Below, one piece after another: positions 31,152 through 40,783 of a stretch of DNA of 64,000 bases; within the stretch, counting starts at the first letter, position 1, and every line of letters begins with the position of its first letter. Made by a program: the position numbers and the translations under genes. The DNA is taken from the NCBI RefSeq assembly GCF_001598475.1, contig NZ_BCZA01000005.1, positions 248,001-312,000 of the forward strand, given 5' to 3'. The notes under the pieces are model-generated. The model was given only the letters and a program-made list of their open reading frames with translations, was not told the DNA's origin and did not search any database. This stretch comes from Pantoea agglomerans NBRC 102470 (lineage in GTDB: Bacteria > Pseudomonadota > Gammaproteobacteria > Enterobacterales > Enterobacteriaceae).

Positions 31152-32183
31152 TTATTTGTTCAGCGCCGCCTGGAACACGGCCACCAGCGCATCGTTCTGC
31201 GACTGGGTCAGCACATGCCCTTTCGGGTCGATGAATTGCAGACTGGTGCGGTTGTCGAGATCGCCGACCTGCACTTTGTAATCACCGTTTGGTAATTCCG
31301 GATCTTTCGCACCGACTGAATCCCAGTCGCTGCTGCTCAGTGACTTGTAGGTCACCTTCATGCTGCCGGTTGAGCGGGTCGTGTCGGTCACTTCCATCCC
31401 GACGCGTTTCATTGCATCAGGCAGACGCTGCCATGCCACGTTGTATGGCGTACGCAGGATCAGCAGTGGCAGGCCAGTATCATCTGCACCGCTCTGCACA
31501 TCAATGGCCCCATTCACCCGACCAGAGGCCGCGTTTTCACTCGCCGTATCAATCTTGTCCATACCGGTGCTGATGTCATTCAGCATCTGCGCGGTGTAAC
31601 GCTGGATCTGCACAGGTGAGGTAATGGTTTTACCATCCTGCTGCAGCTCAAGCAGACGAACGGTTAACTGCTGCTGATAGCTCTGCGACTGCACGCTGAT
31701 CTGGTAGCGGCCACGATACTGCTGATCTTCATCAGCACGGTTCCACTGCACCCAGTCCGTTGTCAGCTGCTGGCCTGCGTCATTACGTGAGGCAATCGGG
31801 AATTTGTAAGACTGCACCACGTTGACGACCTGCGACCAGACTGAACCGCGGCTGTTATCAATCATCAGCGCGCCGGTATTGTTGCTGAACTGTGCGCGGG
31901 TGCCGTTCATCAGCGCCAGCGGCTGGGCTGGCGGACGGATGTCGAGCTGCTTGCCGGTGGGTGCCTGACTGGTCGTGCGCGGCACGTCGAAATCACCACG
32001 CTGCACCGGCAGGATCATTCCGGCAGGCGCTTTCAGTTCATTTAACTGACTGGCTTCAAGATAAGATTCGTCACCGCTGACCTGGCGCTTATAACGCTGA
32101 TCGCTTGAACAGGCCGACAACAGCATCAGGGTAGAAAGCCCCACCACTGTGGCTACTGTTGACCGCTTTACTGAGTAATTCAT
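31152..32183 (-). CDS. bamC: Outer-membrane assembly lipoprotein BamC
   Basis: A 343-aa lipoprotein of the BAM complex, which inserts beta-barrel proteins into the outer membrane. Signal peptide with lipobox LSAC (cysteine at residue 25), then an unstructured stretch including [12 protein letters not shown] that binds BamD, and two helix-grip domains. It follows dapA by 14 bases, the same order as in E. coli. Confidence 0.95.
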   Translation of the reverse strand: MNYSVKRSTVATVVGLSTLMLLSACSSDQRYKRQVSGDESYLEASQLNELKAPAGMILPVQRGDFDVPRTTSQAPTGKQLDIRPPAQPLALMNGTRAQFSNNTGALMIDNSRGSVWSQVVNVVQSYKFPIASRNDAGQQLTTDWVQWNRADEDQQYRGRYQISVQSQSYQQQLTVRLLELQQDGKTITSPVQIQRYTAQMLNDISTGMDKIDTASENAASGRVNGAIDVQSGADDTGLPLLILRTPYNVAWQRLPDAMKRVGMEVTDTTRSTGSMKVTYKSLSSSDWDSVGAKDPELPNGDYKVQVGDLDNRTSLQFIDPKGHVLTQSQNDALVAVFQAALNK

Positions 32184-32197
32184 TCAAACTCCCTAAA

Positions 32198-33076
32198 TTA
32201 TCGCAAACCCGCTTTCACCAGCGCCTGCTCCACTTTCGGCTGGCCGGCTGCAGTCAGTGGCGTCATTGGCAGACGCAGCGTGTCGTTAGCGATTAATCCT
32301 AGCTGTTTCGCAGCCCATTTCACCGGGATAGGATTGGGTTCACAGAAAAGCGTCTGGTGCAGATGCATCAGACGCTGATTCAGGCGGCGTGCCTCGACGA
32401 AATTGCCCTGCTGTGCGAGTTGACACAGTTCGACCATTTCGCGCGCAGCCACGTTGGCCGTCACCGAAATAACGCCTTTGCCGCCCAGTTGCATAAAGTC
32501 CAGCGCAGTCGCGTCATCGCCACTCACCAGAATGAAATCTTCATTAACCAGCTCTTGGATCTGACTAACCCGCGATAAGTTCCCGGTTGCCTCTTTGATT
32601 CCGATAATATTTTTGATTTCGGCCAGGCGGGCAACGGTTTCCGGCAGCATGTCACAACCGGTACGCGAGGGAACGTTATACAGCATCTGTGGCAGGCTGG
32701 TGCTATTCGCAATCGCTTTAAAGTGCTGGAACAGCCCTTCCTGCGTCGGACGGTTGTAATATGGGGTCACGGTCAGGCAACCCACAACGCCGGAATTTTC
32801 AAAACGCTTAGTCAGAGAGATGCCTTCAGCGGTGGCGTTTGCCCCGGTTCCGGCAATCACCGGAATACGGCCATCGGCCAGCTCCAGGGTCAGCATCACC
32901 ACATCACCATGTTCTTCATGGCTCAGGGTAGCAGATTCGCCTGTGGTGCCGACGGAAACGATCGCCGCGGTGCCGCTGGCGACGTGATAATCAATCAGTT
33001 TTTTCAGACTCGACCGGCAGACATTACCGCTGTCATCCATTGGCGTAACGAGTGCAACAATACTTCCCGTAAACAT
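32198..33076 (-). CDS. dapA: 4-hydroxy-tetrahydrodipicolinate synthase
   Basis: A 292-aa enzyme (same length as in E. coli) that condenses pyruvate and aspartate semialdehyde, the first step of lysine/DAP synthesis. Schiff-base lysine K161 in GIKEATG, GTTGES near residue 43-48, and YNVPSRTG with R138. ATG 33076 has GAGGGG about 6 bases upstream. dapA lies divergent from gcvR with a 143-base gap. Confidence 0.97.
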   Translation of the reverse strand: MFTGSIVALVTPMDDSGNVCRSSLKKLIDYHVASGTAAIVSVGTTGESATLSHEEHGDVVMLTLELADGRIPVIAGTGANATAEGISLTKRFENSGVVGCLTVTPYYNRPTQEGLFQHFKAIANSTSLPQMLYNVPSRTGCDMLPETVARLAEIKNIIGIKEATGNLSRVSQIQELVNEDFILVSGDDATALDFMQLGGKGVISVTANVAAREMVELCQLAQQGNFVEARRLNQRLMHLHQTLFCEPNPIPVKWAAKQLGLIANDTLRLPMTPLTAAGQPKVEQALVKAGLR

Positions 33077-33219
33077 TGGCGATCCCCTCGACAAACAAGT
33101 GCTTCATGGTACGTTTTACACTTAGGGAAAAGCAAGCCAGCCACGCCATTCCCGCGCTTGTCAGCAGTTTTTTTTATGTTTACCTTATGGTTATTAGCGA
33201 AAGCAGAGGAAAAGCCATT

Positions 33220-33801
33220 TTGCCGCAATCTCAGCCCCATCATCTGGTGATCACCGCGCTCGGTGTTGACCGTCCGGGTATCGTCAACACCATTACCCGA
33301 CACGTCAGCAGCTGCGGTTGCAATATTGAAGATAGCCGTCTTGCCATGCTTGGGGATGAGTTCACCTTTATCATGCTGCTGTCGGGCAGCTGGAACGCGA
33401 TCACACTGATTGAATCGACCCTGCCACTGAAAGGGGCAGAACTCGAACTGCTGATCGTCATGAAGCGCACCAATGCCCGGCTCCGTCCGCCGATGCCCGA
33501 CACCGCCTTCATTCAGGTTGAGGTGGCTGATTCGCCGCATATTATTGAACGCTTTACCGATCTTATCGATAAGCATCAGATGAATGTGGCCGAACTGGTG
33601 TCGCGCATTACGCCAGCGCAACACAATTTGCCCCCTACGCTCTATATTCAAATGACCGCTCACAGTCCGACGCGAACCAGTGGCACCCCGTTTGAGCAGG
33701 CGTTTAATACCCTTTGTCAGGAGCTGAATGCTCAGGGAACGCTGCGCCTTTACAGTGTGTCAGATGCCGACAGCAGCGAATCTGTCAGCGCGGTACGCTA
33801 A
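33220..33801 (+). CDS. gcvR: Glycine cleavage system transcriptional repressor GcvR
   Basis: Two ACT domains (about residues 8-85 and 95-175) bind glycine and control GcvA. TTG 33220 is preferred: AGAGGA lies about 8 bases upstream, and 193 aa is close to the E. coli length (190), which is also read from a TTG. An in-frame ATG at 33187 would add 11 residues. High identity through LVITALGVDRPGIVNTITRHV. Confidence 0.9.
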   Translation: MPQSQPHHLVITALGVDRPGIVNTITRHVSSCGCNIEDSRLAMLGDEFTFIMLLSGSWNAITLIESTLPLKGAELELLIVMKRTNARLRPPMPDTAFIQVEVADSPHIIERFTDLIDKHQMNVAELVSRITPAQHNLPPTLYIQMTAHSPTRTSGTPFEQAFNTLCQELNAQGTLRLYSVSDADSSESVSAVR

Positions 33802-33958
33802 GCTTTGGTCAATTAACCGGAGTTATTTCTCCACATTACTGCCACTGAAAGGTGACCGGCTATGTGGTGAAATACCCCCTGATGGTAATTTTCCCTCTGG
33901 CCGTTTCTGACCGGATGGTGTATTACCCACAGCCTGAATAAGAAAATGGAGAGATGTA

Positions 33959-34426
33959 ATGAATCCACTGAAAGCCGGAGATACTGCACCCGCATTTAGC
34001 CTGCCCGATCAGGACGGCGAACACGTGAATCTGACCGACTTCCAGGGACAGCGCGTTCTGGTGTACTTTTACCCGAAAGCGATGACACCAGGCTGCACCG
34101 TGCAGGCGTGCGGTCTGCGTGACAACATGGATGAGTTGAAAAAAGCGGGCGTGGAAGTGCTGGGCATCAGCACCGACAAACCGGAAAAACTGTCAAAGTT
34201 TGTCGAAAAAGAGCTGCTGAACTTTACCCTGCTCTCCGATGAAAACCATGAAGTCTGCCAGGCGTTTGGCGTCTGGGGTGAAAAAACGTTTATGGGGAAA
34301 ACCTATGACGGCATTCATCGCATCAGCTTCCTGATAGATGCTGAGGGCAGGATCGAAAAAGTGTTTGATAACTTCAAGACCTCGAATCACCACGACATGG
34401 TGCTGGATTACGTCAAGTCAGCCTGA
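33959..34426 (+). CDS. bcp: Thioredoxin-dependent thiol peroxidase Bcp
   Basis: A 155-aa peroxiredoxin of the BCP group that reduces peroxides with electrons from thioredoxin. Peroxidatic C46 and resolving C51 are in MTPGCTVQACGLRD. Almost identical to E. coli Bcp throughout. Located next to gcvR, as in E. coli. ATG 33959 behind GGAGA. Confidence 0.96.
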   Translation: MNPLKAGDTAPAFSLPDQDGEHVNLTDFQGQRVLVYFYPKAMTPGCTVQACGLRDNMDELKKAGVEVLGISTDKPEKLSKFVEKELLNFTLLSDENHEVCQAFGVWGEKTFMGKTYDGIHRISFLIDAEGRIEKVFDNFKTSNHHDMVLDYVKSA

Positions 34427-34433
34427 TGTTGAG

Positions 34434-34460
34434 GGGCGCGGTAGCCTTAACGCCGCGCCC
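34434..34460 (+). terminator. Hairpin after bcp
   Basis: GGGCGCGG pairs with CCGCGCCC over an 11-base loop, just past the bcp stop. The T-run is weak (TGCTTAACTT), so the call is moderate. Confidence 0.45.
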
Positions 34461-34525
34461 TGCTTAACTTCCCCTTCCCCACCCATTTTTATCCTGCCGT
34501 TGCGAAACACTGTGAGTTAACGCGA

Positions 34526-36091
34526 TTACGCGGCGGCCACGATAACGCAGTTGCGCCCGGCATTTTTCGCCTCATAGAGTGCCGCATCCGCCTGTTTTAA
34601 ACTGCCTTCCAGCCCGACATCCTGCGAACCATTCCAGGCCGCGACGCCGATAGACAAGGTAATGCGTCCCACGTCGGTGAGCCAGGCTTCTGCAATACCC
34701 AGTCGCACGCGCTCGGCGATAATCTGCGCCTCATCCAGCGCCGTTCCCGGCAGCAGCATCAGAAACTCCTCTCCGCCGTTGCGGCACACCACATCAGACT
34801 GACGGGCGCTGGCACGCAGCGTGCTCGCCACCTGCTGAATCACCCGGTCGCCCACATCGTGGCCCCAGCTATCGTTGACGTTTTTAAAGTGATCGATATC
34901 CAGCGCCAGCACCGAGAAAGGCTGACGTAGCGTGCGGTAGTACTCCAGTACCGCATTAAGACCACGCCGATTCAGCAACTGAGTCAGGGGGTCGGTCTGG
35001 GCTTCCGAACTCAGACGACCGATCTTATCCTGCACCAGTCCGATGCCGGTGAGCAGCGCGCGCTTGACCTGCGCCGCCTCAAAATACCAGGCACTGATGC
35101 CGCCAATCTCTTTTGATACGCCCTGCGCATCCATCCGGCTGGCTTTGCGGGCCAGCTGGAACAGTGGTCGGGCAATCAGCCGTGCCAGCCCTAACGCAAC
35201 CAGCAGGGTCAGCAGTGCGAACGGCACCGAGTTCTTCAGGACTTTCATTAACAGGCCTGAAAGCGGGTTCAGCGTGACGTTAATCGGCTTCAGCGCCACC
35301 ACCGTCCAGCCGGTGGTCGGGACGACGGCATAGCCCGCCAGCTGCGTCGACTCACCTGCACCCGCAAGCATCAGCGAGCCATTGGTCTGCTCGTCACGCG
35401 GACTGACGATGGCGGGCAGAACTTTACCAATCAGCTGACGATTCTGGTGATACAACACCTCATTATTACTGTCGAGCACATAGACCGTGGTGCCATCACG
35501 GTAGAATTGTTCACCCAGTAGCGCATTCAGAATGCTTTTTTTCTTCAGATAGATCGTGCCGCCGATGTAGCCCAGATAGTCGCCATCGGGACTCCAGATT
35601 GGCCAGGAGACAAACACCAGCAGATTATTGGCTGCAGAAAGGGTCGGTTTACTGATGATCGGCTGCCGCAACGTCAGCGCTTCGCGGGAGGCGTCGCTGG
35701 TGACACGCATCCCTTTCAGCGTCAGGGATTCGGGCGAGATCGCTTTGATCGCGCCCTGCTCATCCACCACAGCAACCGAGTTGAAACTGGTAGTCTGCTC
35801 ACGCAGACGATTGACTTCGCTATTCAGCAGTCCTTCATTATTAAAGTCACGGCTTAGCTGATTGGCGCTGTAGTGCAACTGTGACTGCGCCAGCTGAAAA
35901 AAGATTTCACTGGTTGAAGCCAGCTTGGCGGCATAGGCCCGGTTAGCCTCAAGCGTGGTGTCAATCAGCACCTGGCGCTGCACCCGCCAGGTGGCGTAGA
36001 GCGTATTCGCGAGCGTGATAACAATGCTGACAATCACCAGCAGGGCGATCAGATTGCGCAAGTCGGCCTTGGGCCGAAAGAGCTTTAACAT
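34526..36091 (-). CDS. Membrane diguanylate cyclase with Cache sensor domain
   Basis: A 521-aa protein: membrane segment at about 14-35, a periplasmic Cache-type sensor (about 40-270, with YLGYIGGTIYL and GWTVVALKPI), a second membrane segment near 285-310, HAMP-like linker, and a GGDEF domain from about 360. The active-site motif is GGEEF (CRNGGEEFLML), which is functional in known cyclases. The inhibitory site RxxD is present as RQSD, five residues before it. It should make c-di-GMP in response to an unknown periplasmic ligand. It is the first gene of an accessory block absent from E. coli at this position. Confidence 0.93.
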   Translation of the reverse strand: MLKLFRPKADLRNLIALLVIVSIVITLANTLYATWRVQRQVLIDTTLEANRAYAAKLASTSEIFFQLAQSQLHYSANQLSRDFNNEGLLNSEVNRLREQTTSFNSVAVVDEQGAIKAISPESLTLKGMRVTSDASREALTLRQPIISKPTLSAANNLLVFVSWPIWSPDGDYLGYIGGTIYLKKKSILNALLGEQFYRDGTTVYVLDSNNEVLYHQNRQLIGKVLPAIVSPRDEQTNGSLMLAGAGESTQLAGYAVVPTTGWTVVALKPINVTLNPLSGLLMKVLKNSVPFALLTLLVALGLARLIARPLFQLARKASRMDAQGVSKEIGGISAWYFEAAQVKRALLTGIGLVQDKIGRLSSEAQTDPLTQLLNRRGLNAVLEYYRTLRQPFSVLALDIDHFKNVNDSWGHDVGDRVIQQVASTLRASARQSDVVCRNGGEEFLMLLPGTALDEAQIIAERVRLGIAEAWLTDVGRITLSIGVAAWNGSQDVGLEGSLKQADAALYEAKNAGRNCVIVAAA

Positions 36092-36252
36092 GGCGTCGCC
36101 GCCCCGGAGAAGAGTGTCATGTCGTGAATGCCTGATTATTTTTTTAATGTGTGCCAGAAGCCCTGATAGCCGGGCTTAAGTCTACACTGTGTCGGCATTT
36201 TTGAGCAGCATTAAGACAAATATCACCCCGCTTAATACAGATTTAGCTGGCA

Positions 36253-37083
36253 CTAATCGATTAACCCCTGACTATCGTAAAATGGCCAGGGTCCCGAAAA
36301 GTGGCCAATCGCGCACTGATGCGTGACCATTCCCTGCACTGGCTGCCAGCAATGGAGCAAAAAGCCGGGCGGCTCCAGAATAAAGTGAGCCGGCCCCTCC
36401 GGATGCAGATCCAGAGCCACCTGATGCGACACGCCGGGTGCGACACAGGCCAGGGTTCCGGCAAAGCGGGTCTGCAGGCTGCGATGCAGATGACCACAAA
36501 GCACCCGCTCAACCTGCGGATGGCGGACAATGATCGCCTCAAGTGCCTCAGGATGGCGTAACCGTTGCCGATCCATATGCGCAATGCCACAGGCAAAAGG
36601 GGGATGATGCAGCATCACCAGCGTGGGCTGATCCGCGGCCTCGCGCAGTGCCTGATCCAGCCATTGCAACTGCTGCTCATCCACCTCCCCCCACGGCTGT
36701 TGCGGTACGCTGGAGTCCAGGGCCAGCAGCCTGACGCCGCCCACGCTAAGCTGCCAGTTCAGGGTCGGCCCCGCTTGCAGGTAGGTGTGATCCGGGAAGG
36801 CAGCACGCAGTGCCTCGCGATCGTCGTGATTGCCCGCCATCAGATAAAAGGGCAACTGGAGGCGCTGCAGGGCTTCGCGCAGCGTCTGATACTCTTCCGG
36901 CCTGCCAAAATCGACCAGGTCGCCGGTAATCACCACCACATCGGGGCGCGGCTGCAGCGCGTTAAGGGTATCGATAACCTGCAGTAAAGCGGCATGGGTA
37001 TCGACCTGTTTATAAGAGAGACGACCAAAAGCCTTGATATGCAGATCGCTGATTTGAGCGATGACCGTGGGTTGAACAGACAC
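36253..37083 (-). CDS. GpdQ-like metallophosphodiesterase
   Basis: A 276-aa cytoplasmic calcineurin-like hydrolase. Metal ligands are visible: D13 and H15 (SDLH), D55 (GDLVD), N85 (GNHD), histidines in LHHPPF and GHLH. Spacing and blocks such as FGRPEEYQ and HFSGPWPFYD resemble the binuclear glycerophosphodiesterase GpdQ of Enterobacter aerogenes (274 aa), offset by five residues. CpdA-like cAMP phosphodiesterase is a less likely reading. GTG start with strong AGGAG. Last gene of the LacI-ABC operon (10-base gap), so it probably cleaves the imported compound. Confidence 0.88.
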   Translation of the reverse strand: MSVQPTVIAQISDLHIKAFGRLSYKQVDTHAALLQVIDTLNALQPRPDVVVITGDLVDFGRPEEYQTLREALQRLQLPFYLMAGNHDDREALRAAFPDHTYLQAGPTLNWQLSVGGVRLLALDSSVPQQPWGEVDEQQLQWLDQALREAADQPTLVMLHHPPFACGIAHMDRQRLRHPEALEAIIVRHPQVERVLCGHLHRSLQTRFAGTLACVAPGVSHQVALDLHPEGPAHFILEPPGFLLHCWQPVQGMVTHQCAIGHFSGPWPFYDSQGLID

Positions 37084-37093
37084 AACAGACTCC

Positions 37094-38077
37094 TTAGCAA
37101 CTAAATTCCAGCGCGGCCTGGCGGGTCAGCGACCAGCTGATGCGCTGTCCCGCCTGCCAGATTTCGCGGGCATGACGCTCGACCTGAATGGGGTTATCCA
37201 GCCCGATATCGATCAGTAAGCGCTGCGAGGCGCCAAGAAACGTACTGCCCACCACCACACCGCGCTGGGCATAGCGGGTGTCGTCGGCCAGCAACACATC
37301 TTCCGGGCGGCAAAAACGCAGGGGATGACCGTCGGGATCGTGCGCAATGCAGTTTATGGCGCCCACAAAATCCGCCACAAAGCGGGAGGCCGGGCGCTGA
37401 TAAATTCCCTGCGGAGTATCCAACTGCACCAGACGGCCCTGCTCCATCACCGCGATGCGATCGCCCAGCGCCATCGCCTCCTGCTGATCGTGGGTGACGT
37501 AAACCGCAGTGATCGCCAGCCGCTTGAGCAGCGCGCCGATCTCCAGCCGCAGTCGATCGCGCAGCCTGGCGTCAAGCGCCGCCAGCGGCTCATCGAACAA
37601 CAGAACTTTAGGCCGGGCGGCCAGCGCACGTGCCAGCGCCACCCGCTGCTTCTGCCCGCCGGACAATTTATCAATCGCCCGGTGGGACAGATGTGTCAGG
37701 TCAACCAGTGCCAGCATCTCCGCGACCCGCGCATCACGCTCGGCACGTGGCACGCCCTGCACCTTCAGACCATAGGCGACGTTCTGCGCCACGTTGAGCG
37801 TCGGGAACAGCGCGTAGTTCTGAAACACCATGCCAACATTGCGTTTCTCAATCGGCAGCGCGGTGACGTTACGCTTGTCAAACCAGATCTCTCCCGGGGG
37901 ATCGCTGCTATCCAGACCGCTGATAATACGCAGCAGCGTGGTTTTGCCACAGCCTGACGGCCCCAGCAATACCAGTGTTTCACCGGCGTGAACCCGCAGG
38001 TCGAGCGGATGCAGCGCGACCTGCTGATTAAAGCGACGCGAGCAGTGGCTCAGCGTCACGTTGACGGCCTCATTCAT
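37094..38077 (-). CDS. ABC transporter ATPase of a phosphoester-type importer
   Basis: A 327-aa ATPase with Walker A GPSGCGKTT, Q-loop FQNYALFPTL, signature LSGGQKQR, Walker B VLLFDEP and H-loop VTHDQQEA, and a C-terminal TOBE-like region. It resembles the ATPases of Fe3+/2-aminoethylphosphonate/AfuC-type systems. Overlaps the preceding permease by 4 bases (ATGA), so it is translationally coupled. Confidence 0.9.
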   Translation of the reverse strand: MNEAVNVTLSHCSRRFNQQVALHPLDLRVHAGETLVLLGPSGCGKTTLLRIISGLDSSDPPGEIWFDKRNVTALPIEKRNVGMVFQNYALFPTLNVAQNVAYGLKVQGVPRAERDARVAEMLALVDLTHLSHRAIDKLSGGQKQRVALARALAARPKVLLFDEPLAALDARLRDRLRLEIGALLKRLAITAVYVTHDQQEAMALGDRIAVMEQGRLVQLDTPQGIYQRPASRFVADFVGAINCIAHDPDGHPLRFCRPEDVLLADDTRYAQRGVVVGSTFLGASQRLLIDIGLDNPIQVERHAREIWQAGQRISWSLTRQAALEFSC

Positions 38078-38889
38078 ACGGTTTCCTCTCTCTGCTGCCG
38101 CGAAGATTGCCGTTCCAGCCAGTGATTACAGGCGTTGAGCAACAGCAGCAGCGGTAAAATCATCATAATAAAGATCAGGGTATAGGCGGACCCGACTTCC
38201 AGCCGCATCGAGGTGTAGCTGTCGGCCAGACCGACCGGCAGGGTTTTGGTCAGTGGCGTGTGCAGCATCCAGGTAATGTTGAACTCCCCCACCGACAGGG
38301 TGATCACCATAAATGCGCCCGCCAGAATGCCGTTGCGGCAGTTCGGGACGACCACGGTAAAGAAGCGGCGCCAGAAGCCCGCCCCCAGGCTGGCGGCGGC
38401 TTCTTCAAGGCGCGGCAGATCAATCGCCTGCATCACCGACAGCACCGGTCGGATCATAAAGGGCAAGGTAAAGAGCACATGGCCGATAAGGATGAAGAGC
38501 CAGCTGTCGCGCAACGCGCTGAACTGACCATAAAGCAGAATGATGCCCAGAGCGGTGGCGAGGCCCGGCAATGCGACTGGCAGCATCAGGCACTCCTCAA
38601 TGCGGCTGGCCCAGCGTGACGGTGATTTCAGTAAGCCCCAGGCGGCCGGCACGCCAGCGATAACCGTCACCGCCAGGCAACTCAGAGCGATCAGCAGCGA
38701 CAGCCAGAAGGTGTCGGCATACATCTGCCACACCTGTTCCACCCACTTCAGCGTCAGGCCGCTGTGCAGGCCAGTGAAATAGTTCTGCGTGACGCCCGCC
38801 AGCATCGAGAGCACAACCGGCACAATCATAAACAGCGCGGTGAGGCTGGTGATCACCACCTGCAGCCAGAACAGCCCCCGGCGTTTCAT
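38074..38889 (-). CDS. ABC transporter permease, second subunit
   Basis: A 271-aa permease with about six membrane segments and an EAA loop (LEEAAASLGAGFWRRFF). Resembles PhnV/PotI-type permeases. It pairs with the product of 38886-39761. ATG overlaps the upstream gene by 4 bases. Confidence 0.9.
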   Translation of the reverse strand: MKRRGLFWLQVVITSLTALFMIVPVVLSMLAGVTQNYFTGLHSGLTLKWVEQVWQMYADTFWLSLLIALSCLAVTVIAGVPAAWGLLKSPSRWASRIEECLMLPVALPGLATALGIILLYGQFSALRDSWLFILIGHVLFTLPFMIRPVLSVMQAIDLPRLEEAAASLGAGFWRRFFTVVVPNCRNGILAGAFMVITLSVGEFNITWMLHTPLTKTLPVGLADSYTSMRLEVGSAYTLIFIMMILPLLLLLNACNHWLERQSSRQQREETV

Positions 38890-39761
38890 GCCTTCTCCTT
38901 ACGGCGGGCAGCCAGTCCGTTCGCCAGCATCAGCGCCAGCCAGGCCACCGCCCCCATCACCACCGAAAGCGCCGCTGCGGTGGCAAAGTTGGCGTAATTA
39001 GTGAACTCACCATAAATGGTCAGCGGCAGCACCGCGAGCTCTGTGCCAAGGGTAAATGCGGTGCCAAAGGCGCCCATGCTGGTGGCGAAACAGAGCGCGC
39101 CGCAGGAGAGCAGCGCCGGTTTCAGCCCAGGAATGATGACGTCAATGATGATGCGCCACTGGCTGGCACCCAGCGATCGGGCGGCCTCTTCCAGCGAACG
39201 GTCCAGCTTTTCACTGGCCGCCACCAGCGTCACGATGGCGCGCGGCAGCGAAAAATAGAGATAGCCAATAAATAAGCCGCTGAGCGAATAGGCAAGGACC
39301 CAGCGCTCATGAAACAGGCTGAGACTGAGTTGCGCCAGAACACCCTGACGCCCCGCCAGCATGACCATCAGAAATCCCACCACCACGCCCGGAAAGGCCA
39401 GCGGAAAGGTCAGCAGCGCCAGCAGCGTGCCTCGCCCGGTAAAGCGCTGCCGTGCCAGAAAGCAGCCCACCACCGCAGCAATCAGCAGCGTCACCAGTGT
39501 GACCGCTGCCGAGAGCAGCACGGTATTCAGCAGGCTTTGCAGATATTGCGGCTGGCTGATTACCGTCCAGTAGCCGCTGTGGTGAGTTGTACGATCTTCC
39601 GTCATACCGATCTGCAACAGACGAGCAAACGGCAACAGCCAGAAGGCAGCAAAGAACAGCAGCGCAGGCAGCAGCATCCACGGCCAGTTTGCCCCCAGCG
39701 GCCGAAGGCGGTGGCGAACTGAGTCGCCAGCAGCAAACGGATTGATCTCTGAGAGTGACAT
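38886..39761 (-). CDS. ABC transporter permease, first subunit
   Basis: A 291-aa permease with about six membrane segments; EAA loop LEEAARSLGASQWRII. Resembles PhnU/PotB-type permeases. The start shares one base with the stop of the solute-binding protein, showing tight coupling. Confidence 0.9.
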   Translation of the reverse strand: MSLSEINPFAAGDSVRHRLRPLGANWPWMLLPALLFFAAFWLLPFARLLQIGMTEDRTTHHSGYWTVISQPQYLQSLLNTVLLSAAVTLVTLLIAAVVGCFLARQRFTGRGTLLALLTFPLAFPGVVVGFLMVMLAGRQGVLAQLSLSLFHERWVLAYSLSGLFIGYLYFSLPRAIVTLVAASEKLDRSLEEAARSLGASQWRIIIDVIIPGLKPALLSCGALCFATSMGAFGTAFTLGTELAVLPLTIYGEFTNYANFATAAALSVVMGAVAWLALMLANGLAARRKEKA

Positions 39762-40783
39762 CAGCGGATCTCGCTCAGGTAACGGGCGGAGAAGCTCTTC
39801 TGCGCATCGGCCATCTGCTGATAATCAACCGTGTGAGCGCGCGCATAGTCGCTGTCAGGCAGAAAATATTTCTTCGCTTCGGGTGACATCGCGCCCGCCC
39901 GGACCGGACGCAGCCAGGCATTAGCCCAGATCGCCTGACCGGCATCTGACAGCACGAAATCGATCACTTTCTTACCGTTGGCCGGATGCGGCGCATTTTT
40001 CACCAGGCTGATGACGTAAGGCACCGTGACCGTCCCCTCGCTGGGGATCACAAATTCCACATTGGCGTGATCTTTGTAGCGGGCGCGATAGGCGTTGAAG
40101 TCGTAGTCGATCAGAATCGGGATTTCGCCTGAAATCAGCCGGGCATAGGCGGTCTGCTTAGGCACAATCGGCTGGTTGCGTTGCAGCGCTTTGAACCAGT
40201 TGATAGCCGGGGTGAAGTCATGCAGGCTGCCGCCTTTCGCCTGATTCACCGCGACGGCTGCAACGTAGCCGACAAAGGCGCTGGCCGGATCAAGATAACC
40301 CACCATGCCTTTATATTCCGGCTTCAGCAGATCGTCCCAGGAGCGCGGCACCGGCGCGCCACCCAGCGCATCAACATTGACCATAAAGCCCATGGTACCG
40401 GAGTGCAGCGCCACCCACTTGCCAGCAGGATCTTTCATGCCTGCCGGGATCTGATCCCAGTTTGCCGGTTTGTAAGCGCTGACCACGTCTGCACTGACTG
40501 CCTGAATGCCGAAGCTGACGCCATAATAGACCACGTCGGCGACCGGATTGCTTTTCTCGGCAACCAGCTGCGCCAGCGCCTGACCCGAATTTTTATTGTC
40601 CTGCGGCACATGAATGCCCGTCGTTTTTTCGATCGCCTGGAGCTGTGTCGCCCAGTCGGCCCACTCTGGCGGGCAGTTGTAGCAGATAGCATTTTCAGCC
40701 GCCTGCGCCCACGATGAGGCAAGCGTGCATCCGGCCAGCAGCGCAGCGCTGGCGATAGGTTTGAAGTTAACGGTGAGTGACAT
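39761..40783 (-). CDS. Periplasmic solute-binding protein of the ABC importer
   Basis: From ATG 40783 (AGGGAAAC about 6 bases upstream) the product is 340 aa with a signal peptide ending near AQAAE (residue 30). The mature protein has the two-lobed iron/AfuA/PotD-like fold (family 1/6 of binding proteins) and begins with an unusual CYNCP pair. Ligand not known; the operon context with a GpdQ-like enzyme suggests a phosphodiester or phosphoester. It overlaps the end of the lacI-type gene by 17 bases. Confidence 0.9.
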   Translation of the reverse strand: MSLTVNFKPIASAALLAGCTLASSWAQAAENAICYNCPPEWADWATQLQAIEKTTGIHVPQDNKNSGQALAQLVAEKSNPVADVVYYGVSFGIQAVSADVVSAYKPANWDQIPAGMKDPAGKWVALHSGTMGFMVNVDALGGAPVPRSWDDLLKPEYKGMVGYLDPASAFVGYVAAVAVNQAKGGSLHDFTPAINWFKALQRNQPIVPKQTAYARLISGEIPILIDYDFNAYRARYKDHANVEFVIPSEGTVTVPYVISLVKNAPHPANGKKVIDFVLSDAGQAIWANAWLRPVRAGAMSPEAKKYFLPDSDYARAHTVDYQQMADAQKSFSARYLSEIR

